Part shown: piece by piece, positions 25,674 through 34,721 of the stretch
Numbering within the stretch: position 1 is the stretch's first letter
How the letters are laid out: the number at the start of each line of letters is the position of its first letter
Assembly: GCF_009766065.1 (NCBI RefSeq)
Contig: NZ_LMUE01000009.1
Coordinates: forward strand, 470,196-534,195
Reading direction: 5' to 3'
Length of the DNA stretch: 64,000 nt
From: Dyella sp. S184
GTDB taxonomy: Bacteria > Pseudomonadota > Gammaproteobacteria > Xanthomonadales > Rhodanobacteraceae
Translations under genes and position numbers: made by a program
Notes under the pieces: model-generated
What the model was told of the DNA's origin: nothing
The model's input: the letters and a program-made list of their open reading frames with translations, nothing else
The model's database searches: none

Positions 25674-26177
25674 CTACCGATCTTCCTGTGACAGCGTCGC
25701 ATGGCGCGACCATGGCCACCAGCCATGTCCTGACTGCGCATAGCGGTCCGCGGCACGCTCGAACGGATTGCGCACGCTGACGCCGCCGCTTAGCAGGTAC
25801 AGCGGCAGGAACAGTGGACCGAGCAGCATGTACTGGTAGACATGGGCGCGCTCGTGATCGGCCAGTGACACCGGTAGTTCGATACCGCGTCCGGCGCGAT
25901 GCGCATAGGTATGGCAAGCGATGTCCAGCCGCTCGCCGGTATGCAGGATCACGTTGCCGAGGGTCAGCGCGCCACCCGCACCCCACGGCCAGCAACGCAC
26001 CACCACCGCCAGTTCGCACCTGTGCCAGCGCATGCGCGCTCCGAACGCGAGGCCGATGAGCCCAGACAGCAGCCCAAGCAAGGTGTTCGGCAACGTCCAA
26101 CACATGCCGAGCGTGATCAGGCCACGCCATGGCAGGCCTGAGGTGGGCGCACTGAATTTGCGAAACTGTTTCTTCAT
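25674..26177 (-). CDS. Small membrane protein with HExxH motif
   Basis: The 167-residue product has two or three hydrophobic stretches (LITLGMCWTLPNTLLGLLSG near the start, QYMLLGPLFLPLYLLSG near the end). The sequence DHERAHVYQYMLLGPLF contains HERAH, an HExxH arrangement found in zinc peptidases, followed by a conserved-looking NPFERAADRYA that could supply another ligand. I do not recognise a named family. ATG 26177 is used. It is divergent from trxC. Confidence 0.65.
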   Translation of the reverse strand: MKKQFRKFSAPTSGLPWRGLITLGMCWTLPNTLLGLLSGLIGLAFGARMRWHRCELAVVVRCWPWGAGGALTLGNVILHTGERLDIACHTYAHRAGRGIELPVSLADHERAHVYQYMLLGPLFLPLYLLSGGVSVRNPFERAADRYAQSGHGWWPWSRHATLSQEDR

Positions 26178-26279
26178 GTTCAACGGCTTCGACTACCTGC
26201 AGTCGGCTTGGATTTGCGAACCGCCGCCGCCATCTTGTCGATCATGGTGCTGTATGCCCATCCCTTGCCGGAGTCTGCC

Positions 26280-26723
26280 ATGAGTACACCACTGACCATA
26301 CCCTGTCCGCATTGCGGTGCACTCAACCGTGTACCGGCCGAACGCGTCAGCGAGAAGCCTGCCTGCGGACGCTGCAAGCAGGCACTGTTCGACGGGCATC
26401 CGGCCGAGATGACTGCAGCGAATTTTGACGCGATCACCGGTCGCGGCGACATCCCGGTACTGGTGGATTTCTGGGCACCGTGGTGCGGGCCATGCGTCGG
26501 CTTTGCACCGGTGTTCGTGCAAGCCACCAGCAGGTTCGAGCCACGCCTGCGGCTGGCCAAGCTCGACACCGAGGCGCAACCGCAACTGGCGCAGCGCTTC
26601 GACATCCGCAGCATCCCCACCCTGATCATGTTCCACCAGGGACGCGAGGTTGCGCGGCAATCTGGTGCGTTGAACGCGGCGCAGCTGGAGCAGTTCGTCC
26701 AGGCGGCGCTGACGCAGGTTTGA
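26280..26723 (+). CDS. trxC: Thioredoxin 2
   Basis: TrxC is a zinc-containing cytoplasmic thioredoxin. The N-terminal zinc ribbon (C9-PHC12 and C29-GRC32) and the active site W68-CGPC72 (FWAPWCGPCVGFAP) identify it. The product has 147 residues. GGAG lies six bases before the ATG at 26280. In other bacteria trxC is induced by peroxide; no regulator site is visible here. Confidence 0.94.
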   Translation: MSTPLTIPCPHCGALNRVPAERVSEKPACGRCKQALFDGHPAEMTAANFDAITGRGDIPVLVDFWAPWCGPCVGFAPVFVQATSRFEPRLRLAKLDTEAQPQLAQRFDIRSIPTLIMFHQGREVARQSGALNAAQLEQFVQAALTQV

Positions 26724-26807
26724 ATCAGTGCGACCCATGCCTTTCTGCACACTCCCGGCGCGACGCAGCCGGTTAGGCTTGGATCTTTCCCCGCGAGGAA
26801 CCGATCC

Positions 26808-28313
26808 GTGCGCAAGTCCCTGCAAACCGCCCTGCTGGCAACCCTGATCGTTGCCGGATTCAATACCTCGGCATGGGCGGCCGACGCTCACAAGCCGCCG
26901 CCGGCACAGGACGAGGCCAACAAAGACGGCTTTCACCTGCCACCATTCCCGGCCGACGCGCACGTGTCGCAATCCGCGACGGTGGATGGCAGGACATTGA
27001 AATACACCGTCACCGTGGGCTCGCTGCCGGTGCGCGACGAGAAGGGCAACATCACCGGCGAGGTGGTGTTCACTGCCTACACCATGGCCGGCAAGGACCG
27101 GCCGGTGACGTTCGCGCTCAACGGCGGCCCTGGCGCTTCGTCGGTGTACCTGAACCTCGGTGCGATCGGCCCGAAGAAGGTGAACTTCGGCGTCGAGGGT
27201 GACAACCCCTCCGATCCAGCGACGCTGCACGACAACCCCGGCACCTGGCTGGGCTTCACCGACCTGGTGTTCATCGATCCGGTCGGCACCGGCTTCAGCC
27301 GTGCGCTGGTGGATGACAAGGAAGCGACCAAGCAGTTCTACAGCACCGACAACGACATCAAGTACCTCTCGCGCATCGTCTACGACTGGCTGGTCAAGAA
27401 CGGCCGCATGACCTCGCGCAAATACCTGGTCGGCGAGAGCTATGGTGGCTTCCGCGGCCCGCGTATCACCGATTACCTGCAAACCCAGCTCGGCGTGGCG
27501 ATGAACGGCGTGGTGCTGTTGTCGCCGTATCTCGATCCGGCAGCATCCGACGACGAAAACGTCTCGCCGCTGCCGTGGATGCTCACGCTGCCCTCGATCG
27601 CCGCTGCTCATCTGGAACGCGAGCACAAACTGACCCCGGAAGCGATGGGCTCGATCATCGACTACACGCGCAGCGCATATGCCAGCGACCTGATGAAGGG
27701 TCGCGCCGATCCGCAGGCAACCGATCGCGTGGTGAGCAAGGTCACCGAACTGACCGGGCTCGATCCGCTGTTCGTGAAGCGTTCCGGTGGCCGATTGGAA
27801 ACCCAAGCCTATCTGCGCGAGGTCTACCGTGCCGAAGGCCGGCTGGGCAGCCGCTACGATTCCAACGTCACCGCATGGGACCCGTTCCCTTATGCACCGC
27901 ACCAGGAGACCGGCGACCCGATCCTCAACGGCATCATCGCGCCGACCACCAGCGCGATGGTCAACTTCGTCACCCAGACGGTGGGCTGGAAATACGAAGG
28001 TCGTTACAACGCGTTGAGCTACGAGGTGAACAAGTTGTGGCATGAGGACGACGACGCCAACAAGGGCTCGGTATCGCAACTGCGCGAAGCGGTCGCCAAC
28101 GACCCCGGCCTACGCGTATTGATCGGCCACGGCTGGGACGACCTGTCCTGCCCGTTCATGGCCTCGGTGCTGATCGTCGACCAGATGCCGGCGATGGGTG
28201 ACCCCACCCGCGTGCAGGTGAAGGAATATCCGGGCGGGCACATGTTCTACGCACGCACCGACAGCCAGGCTGCCCTGACCGCCGACGTTCGCGCGTTGTA
28301 CGACGCCAAGTAA
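26808..28313 (+). CDS. Secreted S10 family serine carboxypeptidase
   Basis: The 501-residue exported protein has a signal peptide ending near AWA-AD. Its serine carboxypeptidase triad is Ser211 in VGESYGGFRGP, Asp in HGWDDLSCPF and His in YPGGHMFYA. The oxyanion region ALNGGPGASSVYLNLG is also typical. Family members release C-terminal amino acids from peptides at acidic pH. The start is GTG with a GAGGAA ribosome site. A strong hairpin separates it from the convergent egtD. Confidence 0.92.
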   Translation: MRKSLQTALLATLIVAGFNTSAWAADAHKPPPAQDEANKDGFHLPPFPADAHVSQSATVDGRTLKYTVTVGSLPVRDEKGNITGEVVFTAYTMAGKDRPVTFALNGGPGASSVYLNLGAIGPKKVNFGVEGDNPSDPATLHDNPGTWLGFTDLVFIDPVGTGFSRALVDDKEATKQFYSTDNDIKYLSRIVYDWLVKNGRMTSRKYLVGESYGGFRGPRITDYLQTQLGVAMNGVVLLSPYLDPAASDDENVSPLPWMLTLPSIAAAHLEREHKLTPEAMGSIIDYTRSAYASDLMKGRADPQATDRVVSKVTELTGLDPLFVKRSGGRLETQAYLREVYRAEGRLGSRYDSNVTAWDPFPYAPHQETGDPILNGIIAPTTSAMVNFVTQTVGWKYEGRYNALSYEVNKLWHEDDDANKGSVSQLREAVANDPGLRVLIGHGWDDLSCPFMASVLIVDQMPAMGDPTRVQVKEYPGGHMFYARTDSQAALTADVRALYDAK

Positions 28314-28321
28314 CGCCTTCT

Positions 28322-28350
28322 GCCGGGGCTGCCGCAAGGCACGCCCCGGC
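28322..28350. terminator. GC-rich hairpin between the S10 peptidase and egtD
   Basis: GCCGGGGC pairs with GCCCCGGC and TGCC with GGCA around GCAA, with one bulged C. It lies in the 49-base gap between convergent genes and could stop both transcripts, though no T-run follows. Confidence 0.6.
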
Positions 28351-28362
28351 CCACGAAGCTAC

Positions 28363-29352
28363 TCAGCGCGCCACCGCGCTGGCACGCACCAGATACTGCA
28401 GGCTGAACATCCGCGCGGGATCGGTCCATACGCGCAGCACCGCCAGGCCGGCCTTGGCGGCCAATCCAGCGAAATCGGCCAGCGAATATTTGCAGCTGTA
28501 TTCGACCTGGATAGCTTCGTCTTCGCGGAACGACACGTTCACGCGTCCGACCTTCACCTGCTGCTCGCGGCGACTGACGATATGCGTCTCGATGCGCCCG
28601 GCCATCGGGTTGTAGTGTGCCCGATGCGCAAATGCCGACAATTCGAAATTGCTGCCGATCTCGCGATTCAGCCGGGTCAGCATGTTGAGGGTGAATGCCG
28701 CCGTGATCCCAGCGCGATCGTTATAGGCAGCCTCGATCAGCGTCATATCCTTCTTCAGATCCACCCCGATCAGGATGCCGCCGGCATCACCCATCTCGTT
28801 ACGCATCTTGCGTAACAGCACCGCTGCTTCGCGGTTCTCGAAATTGCCGATGGTCGAGCCAGGAAAATAAACCACTGTGCGCCGCGGCGCGCGCGGCGGG
28901 ATAGGCAACCGCAGCGGCTTGCTGAAGTCAGCGCACAGCGGCTGCAGCGGCAGCTGCGGAAACTCCGCCGTCAGGCGCTGGATACTCTGCCGCAAGGGTT
29001 CGGGGGAAATTTCCACCGGCACATAGGCGACCGGCGCATGCAAGTGCTGCAGCAGCATGCTGGTCTTCTGCGCGTTGCCGCTGCCGTATTCGACCAGCCG
29101 CACGTCACTGCCGAGGGTGTCGGCGATGTTGTCGGCGTGTTCGGCCATCAGCGCGATTTCGCAGCGGGTGAGGTAATACTCTGGCTGCTCGCAGATCTGC
29201 TCGAACAGGGCAGAGCCGCGCTCGTCGTAGAACAGCCACGACGGCAGCCGCTTGGGCTTGAGCGCGAGCCCACGCTGGGCGATCTCCAGCAAATCGTTTA
29301 CCGGCGGGCGACGATCATCGTCGCTGACGCCACAAGGTTGCACACTGCTCAT
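28363..29352 (-). CDS. egtD: L-histidine N-alpha-methyltransferase EgtD
   Basis: EgtD trimethylates histidine to hercynine using S-adenosylmethionine, the first step of ergothioneine synthesis. The 329-residue product shows the family motifs YYLTRCEIALMAEHA, the SAM loop VEYGSGNAQKTSMLL and FPGSTIGNFE. The ATG at 29352 overlaps the stop of egtB, so the pair is translationally coupled. Confidence 0.93.
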   Translation of the reverse strand: MSSVQPCGVSDDDRRPPVNDLLEIAQRGLALKPKRLPSWLFYDERGSALFEQICEQPEYYLTRCEIALMAEHADNIADTLGSDVRLVEYGSGNAQKTSMLLQHLHAPVAYVPVEISPEPLRQSIQRLTAEFPQLPLQPLCADFSKPLRLPIPPRAPRRTVVYFPGSTIGNFENREAAVLLRKMRNEMGDAGGILIGVDLKKDMTLIEAAYNDRAGITAAFTLNMLTRLNREIGSNFELSAFAHRAHYNPMAGRIETHIVSRREQQVKVGRVNVSFREDEAIQVEYSCKYSLADFAGLAAKAGLAVLRVWTDPARMFSLQYLVRASAVAR

Positions 29353-30599
29353 CGGTCCTGTCCCAGTCGTAGCCCGGCAAACTGCCAGCGGGCATGGGGT
29401 GGAAAAAAATTGCGGTAACTGGCGCGGATGTGACTGCGCGGGGTGACGCAGGAGCCACCACGGAGCACCCACTGGCCATTCATGAATTTACCGTTGTATT
29501 CGCCCAGCGAGCCGGGCAGCGGACGAAAGCCCGGATAGCTGACATAGGGCGAGGCGGTCCATTCCCATACGTCGCCATACAGCTGCAGCAAACCGCCAGT
29601 GTCTGTCGCCGCACGTGGCTGGAAGCGCTGCTCATCTTGAAGGTTGCCAGCAACTGCCATGCCTTGCGCTGCCGACTCCCACTCGGCTTCGGTCGGCAGC
29701 CGCGCACCGGCCCAGCGGGCGAAGGCCTCGGCTTCGTAATAGCTCAGATGGCACACCGGTTCATGCGGATCGAGCGCACGCACGCCGGCCAAGTTGAATT
29801 CGCTGGCCAGATCAGCCTGCCAGTACAACGGATGCTGCCAGCCCTCGCGCTGCACCATGGCCCAGCCATCGGAGAGCCACAGGCCGGGTTCGCGGTAACC
29901 ACCTTCGCACACGAAGGCCGCGTACTCGGCATTGGTCACCAGCCGGTTGGCCAGTGCGTGCGGCGACAGCAGCGTGCGGTGACGCGGGGTTTCATTGTCG
30001 AATGCAAAACCCTCACCACGATGACCGATCTCGACGATGCCTTCGCGTCCATCGACAAAGCGTAGCGGCACCGCTTTCGCATTCATCGCCGCAGCCGGGA
30101 GTGCCCGATACGCTGGCTGCAACGGATTGCACCAGAACGCATGCTTGATGTCGGTCAGCAGCAGCTCCTGGTGCTGTTGCTCGTGCTGCAGCCCCAGTTC
30201 GACCAGTGCAGCCAGCTCGGCATCGTCATTGCCGGCCAGCAATCCAATTACCGCGTCGTCGACGTAATGCCGGTACCCGTAGACTTCATCCAGCGAGGGC
30301 CGCGACAGCAGGCCGCGTTGCGGCCGCGCATGCATCGGACCCACCGATTCGTAATAGGAATTGAACAGGTAGTGCCACGCCGGCTCGCGCGGTCGGTAGG
30401 CTGGGTCGTAGCCCAGTACGAACTGCTCGAAGAACCAGCTGGTATGCGCCAGATGCCATTTGCCGGGACTGGCATCCGGCATCGACTGCACCAGCAGATC
30501 CTCGGCGCTCAAACCGCTGCACAGATCGAGGGTTCGCTGCCGCACCTGCCGGAATCGCACGGCGATGCTTGATGGCGCAGACAACTGTCCCTTCGCCAT
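29349..30599 (-). CDS. egtB: Ergothioneine sulfoxide synthase EgtB
   Basis: EgtB is a non-haem iron enzyme that joins a thiol to hercynine with oxygen. The N-terminal DinB domain carries the iron ligands (HLAHTSWFFEQF and LQHEQQHQELLLTDIKH). The C-terminal formylglycine-generating-enzyme-like domain runs to the end (LPTEAEWESAA, WEWTASPY, VLRGGSCVTPRSHIRASYRNFFPPH). The product has about 416 residues. egtA, egtC and egtE are not adjacent, so cysteine rather than gamma-glutamylcysteine may be the thiol donor; this is inference. Confidence 0.93.
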   Translation of the reverse strand: MAKGQLSAPSSIAVRFRQVRQRTLDLCSGLSAEDLLVQSMPDASPGKWHLAHTSWFFEQFVLGYDPAYRPREPAWHYLFNSYYESVGPMHARPQRGLLSRPSLDEVYGYRHYVDDAVIGLLAGNDDAELAALVELGLQHEQQHQELLLTDIKHAFWCNPLQPAYRALPAAAMNAKAVPLRFVDGREGIVEIGHRGEGFAFDNETPRHRTLLSPHALANRLVTNAEYAAFVCEGGYREPGLWLSDGWAMVQREGWQHPLYWQADLASEFNLAGVRALDPHEPVCHLSYYEAEAFARWAGARLPTEAEWESAAQGMAVAGNLQDEQRFQPRAATDTGGLLQLYGDVWEWTASPYVSYPGFRPLPGSLGEYNGKFMNGQWVLRGGSCVTPRSHIRASYRNFFPPHARWQFAGLRLGQDR

Positions 30600-30790
30600 C
30601 AATGCCACCACGACACGGCTGACAGCATGGTCGCAACACGGGATGCCTTGCGGCGTGGATCGTTCAAAAACATGGCCGGCAGCATGCCCTGCCTATCGTT
30701 CAAATCGTGTGATACGCAGATGACGTTTGATCGCAATCACGAACGACCCACACGAAAGGCCACTCGCTCCCCCAGCCCATGGTGCACAGC

Positions 30791-30818
30791 AAAAAAAGAG
30801 CCCGGCAAGCCGGGCTCT
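30791..30818 (-). terminator. Intrinsic terminator of the Gly/Tyr-rich protein gene
   Basis: On the minus strand AGAGCCCGG pairs with CCGGGCTCT around CTTG and is followed by TTTTTT. It lies 25 bases beyond the stop codon at 30843. It also separates this gene from egtB upstream on the map. Confidence 0.85.
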
Positions 30819-30842
30819 CTTGATTACCACCTTGTGGCGGGA

Positions 30843-31226
30843 TCAGTTGCTGTAATAACCGTCGTCGCGGACGTAACGCGCCGGCGGCGCAGTGTTATAG
30901 ACGACCGGCGGGGCGTTCTGATAGACCACACCCGGCTGGGCGTAGACCACGCCCGGCTGCGCATAAACCACCTGTGGCGCGTAATACACCGGCGGTGGCG
31001 CCAGGGCATTGGCCACCAGCCCCACTACCGCACCGGTAACAAGTGCGCCGGCAATCCAGCGACCGCCACTCCAGTAGCCACCGCCATGGTAATAACCATG
31101 GTAGCCACCGCGATAACCATAGCCGCCCCAGCCGCGAGCCGACGCGCTGAGTGGCATGGCCACTGCTGCCGCGACTGCCAGACTGATGACTGCCAGCTTG
31201 CCCGCATTACTGAAACGTTTGCTCAT
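30843..31226 (-). CDS. Secreted Gly/Tyr-rich protein with one membrane segment
   Basis: The 127-residue product has a signal peptide (cleaved near ASA-RG), a GWGGYGYRGGYHGYYHGGGY stretch, a hydrophobic glycine-zipper-like segment (WIAGALVTGAVVGLVANAL) and a Pro/Val/Tyr tail with AQPGVVY repeats. Such proteins are common in Xanthomonadales and probably sit in the envelope; the function is unknown. It has its own strong terminator. Confidence 0.75.
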   Translation of the reverse strand: MSKRFSNAGKLAVISLAVAAAVAMPLSASARGWGGYGYRGGYHGYYHGGGYWSGGRWIAGALVTGAVVGLVANALAPPPVYYAPQVVYAQPGVVYAQPGVVYQNAPPVVYNTAPPARYVRDDGYYSN

Positions 31227-31289
31227 GGCACTTCTCCGTTAAGACAATGCCTATGCTCGTCTCGCCGCGCTTAATGTGGACTGAAGGGT

Positions 31290-33476
31290 TCATTTTTTAA
31301 TGCGGGCGGTGTCCCACGGGTTAATCCCGGCGTCAGGTTTGCGCCGCCGAAGCAGCCAGCAGCCGTGGATGTCGGCCCGGCGGGCGAAATCGAACGGGAT
31401 GCTGGGCACGGTCCAGTCCTCGATCTCATAACGCTGTTCCAGCTCCGCGCGGTCGAGCTTGAAGCGACGGAAGTTGTTGGAGAACACGATCACGCCGTCA
31501 CGGGTCAGCCGCTCGTTGCAGGCATCGAGCAGCTTCACGTGATCGCGCTGCACGTCGAAATCGTCGGCACGCTTGGAGTTGGAGAACGTCGGCGGATCGA
31601 CAAAGATCAGCCCGTAGTGCCCACGGTCGCGCTGCAGGAATTCCAGCGCATCGAACTGCATCAACCGGTGACTCGAACCGCTGAAGCCGTTCAACGCGAG
31701 ATTGCGCGAGGCCCATTCGAGATACGTAGCGGACAGATCCACGCTGGTGGTTTCCAGCGCACGGCCGGCCGCCGCGTGCACGCTGGCGGTGGCGGTATAG
31801 GCAAACAGGTTGAGGAAACACTTTCCATCGGCCAGCTCGCGCACTTTCGCGCGTACCAGCCGGTGATCGAGGAACAGCCCGGTGTCGAGGTAATCGGTGA
31901 GGTTGACCAGGAACTTCAGGCCGCCCTCGTCCACCTCGATGAACTCGTTGCGCTGATCGAGCTGGCCGTACTTGGAGCCGCCCTTGCCGCGCTCGCGTGT
32001 TTTGATCGCGATGCGTTCGCGCGGCACGCCCAGCACTTCACCGGCGACGCGGGCGATTTCGCGCAGCCGCAGCCGCGCGATGTCGGCGGGCACGTCGGCC
32101 GGTGCGCGGTATTCCTGGATGTGCAGATGATCGTCGCCACCGGTGTCGCCGTAGACATCGATCGCGGCAGCGTACTCAGGCAGATCCTGATCGTAGGCAC
32201 GCCAGCAATGGATGCCTTCGCGGGTCAATCGCTTGCGCAGGTGCTTGAGGTTTTTCTCCAGCCGGTTCTTCAGCATCTGCGCGCCGGCCGACAGCGGCTT
32301 CGGATCGCGCGGTGCTTCATCACGCTTGCTCAGGTCGAACGTCAGCAGCACGGTTTCCAGTGCGCCGTTGTACAACGCATAACGCTTGTCCGCATGCAGC
32401 TGCATGGCGCGGCCCAGCTCCACGTCGCCGGCCAGCACGGCAGCACGCCAGCCGGTGAAACGCGCGCGCAGAGCGTCGCCCACGGCACGATAGAGCTTCG
32501 GCATTTCGGCGCGCTCGCCCAGCCGCTCGCCGTAAGGTGGATTGGTGATGACCAGGCCGTAGTCGATGCCGGGCGGTGGCGCGGCGTGCGTCACATCCTG
32601 CCGGTCCAGCGTAAAGAAACCGGATACACCGGCTTCCTGAGCATTGCGCTTGGCTGTCTGCACCATGCGCGGATCAGCGTCGCTGCCGAAGAACACGCTG
32701 CGCAGGCCGCGCAAGCCCGTTTCGGCGCGCTGGTTCGCCTCATCCAGTAGACCGCGCCACAACGCGATGTCGTGCTGCTGCCAACCGAGGAAACCGAAAT
32801 ACTCGCGGTGCAGGCCCGGCGCCACGTCGGCCGCCATCAAGGCACCTTCGATCAGCAAGGTGCCGGAACCGCACATCGGGTCAAGCAGCGCACCGCCGGC
32901 GGCATACACCTCGGGCCAGCGTGCACGCAGCAGCATCGCAGCGGCGAGGTTCTCCTTCAGCGGTGCCTCACCCTGCACTTCACGCCAGCCTCTGCGGTGC
33001 AACGGCGAACCGGCCAGATCGAGCGACACGGTCGCACGATCGCGGCGCAGACGCAGGTTGATGCGGATGTCCGGCTCGTCGGTGTCGATGCCCGGCCGGT
33101 TGCCGTCGCGCTGGCGGAACTGGTCGACCACCGCATCCTTCGCCCGCAAGCCGATGAACTGGCTATGGGTGAGCTTGCTCATCGCGGTACCCGCATCCAC
33201 CGCGAAGGTGGCATGCGCGGCCAGATGCTGGCTCCAGTCGATATCCTGCACGCCGCGATACAACGCATCGTCATCGGCCGCATCGAACTCGGCCAGCGGC
33301 AACAGGATGCGGCTGGCCAGCCGTGACCATAGGCAGGCGCGATAGGCAGTTTCCAGCGTGCCGGAGAAATGCGCGCCGGCCAGCGCCTCACGGACGTCGC
33401 TGGCGCCGATCGCGATCAGTTCGTCGCGCAACAGATATTCCAGCCCCTTCGGGCAGGTGGCGAAATAGTGGCTCAT
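31290..33476 (-). CDS. rlmL: Bifunctional 23S rRNA methyltransferase RlmKL
   Basis: The 728-residue fusion methylates G2445 (N2) and G2069 (N7) of 23S rRNA. The N-terminal THUMP domain is followed by the RlmL methyltransferase with TNPPYGERLGE. The RlmK methyltransferase occupies the C-terminal half (FLNLFAYTATASVHAA, VDPPTFSNSKR). The length equals that of the E. coli fusion. Its start overlaps the stop of the upstream hydrolase gene by four bases. Confidence 0.95.
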   Translation of the reverse strand: MSHYFATCPKGLEYLLRDELIAIGASDVREALAGAHFSGTLETAYRACLWSRLASRILLPLAEFDAADDDALYRGVQDIDWSQHLAAHATFAVDAGTAMSKLTHSQFIGLRAKDAVVDQFRQRDGNRPGIDTDEPDIRINLRLRRDRATVSLDLAGSPLHRRGWREVQGEAPLKENLAAAMLLRARWPEVYAAGGALLDPMCGSGTLLIEGALMAADVAPGLHREYFGFLGWQQHDIALWRGLLDEANQRAETGLRGLRSVFFGSDADPRMVQTAKRNAQEAGVSGFFTLDRQDVTHAAPPPGIDYGLVITNPPYGERLGERAEMPKLYRAVGDALRARFTGWRAAVLAGDVELGRAMQLHADKRYALYNGALETVLLTFDLSKRDEAPRDPKPLSAGAQMLKNRLEKNLKHLRKRLTREGIHCWRAYDQDLPEYAAAIDVYGDTGGDDHLHIQEYRAPADVPADIARLRLREIARVAGEVLGVPRERIAIKTRERGKGGSKYGQLDQRNEFIEVDEGGLKFLVNLTDYLDTGLFLDHRLVRAKVRELADGKCFLNLFAYTATASVHAAAGRALETTSVDLSATYLEWASRNLALNGFSGSSHRLMQFDALEFLQRDRGHYGLIFVDPPTFSNSKRADDFDVQRDHVKLLDACNERLTRDGVIVFSNNFRRFKLDRAELEQRYEIEDWTVPSIPFDFARRADIHGCWLLRRRKPDAGINPWDTARIKK

Positions 33477-34000
33477 GCGACGTTCGCCCGTTGATCAAGC
33501 ATGTGCCGGAACTGCGCGGCGATCACGTCCATGCAGGCACCCAGCCGATGGTCGTCATCCAGCACCAGCATCGGCAGGCGGCGCTGGCCGGCAAACGCAT
33601 GCACGCCTGCCAGCGGGCAGACCTCGTCACGCCAGCCATGGATCAGCAGCGTGGGCACGCCACGGCGCAAGTCGAATGCGCGCGCATAGCCGGGAATTTC
33701 GCTCGGCGTAGCCAGCAGCAGCAGGCCAGCCACCGGTACATCCAGCGACGCCAGTCCGGACACGAACGCGCCCATGCTGGAACCCACCAGCAACGGCGGT
33801 ACATCCAGCGCCTCGATAGTGGCGCGCAGGCGGGCGATCCGTGGCGCCACCGAGCCGGCATGGCCGCGCGCGTCGTCGGCACGGTAATCCGGTCGTTGCG
33901 TGCGCCAGCCCAGCGATTCGGCCAGTGCGGCCAGCATGCTGACCTTCGTGGCGTCCGGGCCGGAATCCGAGCCGTGCGAGAGAATGATCTGGCCGCGCAT
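33473..34000 (-). CDS. Small alpha/beta hydrolase
   Basis: The 175-residue minimal alpha/beta hydrolase has an N-terminal ILSHGSDSGPDATKV loop, nucleophile GSSMGAF and C-terminal catalytic His in DDDHRL. It resembles the KANL3/Tex30-like group of uncharacterised hydrolases. GGAG six bases before the ATG at 34000 fixes the start. It is translationally coupled to rlmL. Confidence 0.8.
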   Translation of the reverse strand: MRGQIILSHGSDSGPDATKVSMLAALAESLGWRTQRPDYRADDARGHAGSVAPRIARLRATIEALDVPPLLVGSSMGAFVSGLASLDVPVAGLLLLATPSEIPGYARAFDLRRGVPTLLIHGWRDEVCPLAGVHAFAGQRRLPMLVLDDDHRLGACMDVIAAQFRHMLDQRANVA

Positions 34001-34105
34001 GGCGGTCTCCATGAAAACTTCGAAAAGCCAAGGCGGGCATGGTAACAGGCGGCCTTCTCCGACCGGCCTCATGCGCCCGGCCTTGGCCCGTGCGAAACTT
34101 GGCCG

Positions 34106-34666
34106 ATGCCACCGACTATTCACGACCAGCCGCTGCCTTACGTCACCCATCTGCCCGAGCGCCCTGCCAGCGCCGTCGAACTGGTGGTGATCCACTGCAC
34201 CGAGCTGCCGGACTTGGCCACCGCCCGCGAATACGGCGAGAAAGCGCTGTACGACAACGGCAGCGGCAACAGTGGCCACTACTACATCGACCGCGACGGC
34301 GCGGTTTTTCGCTATGTTCCCGGCACCCGCGCAGCGAATCACGTGCGCGGCCACAACCCGAACTCGATCGGCATCGAGCTGGTCAACTTGGGCCGCTATC
34401 CGCACTGGTGGGACTCGCGGCATCAACAGATGACCGAGCCGTACACCGCCGCCCAGATCAGCGCGCTGCGCGCCCTGCTGGCCCAGCTGCGCCAGGATTT
34501 CCCGAGCCTGCAGCAGATCGCCGGGCACGAGGATCTGGATACCGCGCTGATGCCGGCCAGCGACGACCCTGCGCATGAAATCCATCGCAAGCTCGATCCC
34601 GGCCCGCTGTTTCCGTGGACTGAGGTGCTGGAAGGGAGTGGGCTGAAGCGGATCGGTACGCACTAG
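34106..34666 (+). CDS. N-acetylmuramoyl-L-alanine amidase (AmpD-like)
   Basis: The 186-residue Amidase_2 domain has zinc ligands in VVIHCTE (His30), the NSGHYYIDRDG loop and the later AGHEDLD and LDPGPLFPW. The family cleaves between muramic acid and the stem peptide. No signal peptide is visible, which fits cytoplasmic muropeptide recycling like AmpD; a second family member elsewhere cannot be excluded. It is divergent from the small hydrolase. Confidence 0.88.
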   Translation: MPPTIHDQPLPYVTHLPERPASAVELVVIHCTELPDLATAREYGEKALYDNGSGNSGHYYIDRDGAVFRYVPGTRAANHVRGHNPNSIGIELVNLGRYPHWWDSRHQQMTEPYTAAQISALRALLAQLRQDFPSLQQIAGHEDLDTALMPASDDPAHEIHRKLDPGPLFPWTEVLEGSGLKRIGTH

Positions 34667-34721
34667 GCCCCGACCGGCGGCCGGTATAATCACGCCTTCG
34701 CCAACGCAACGAGCTTCCCCC

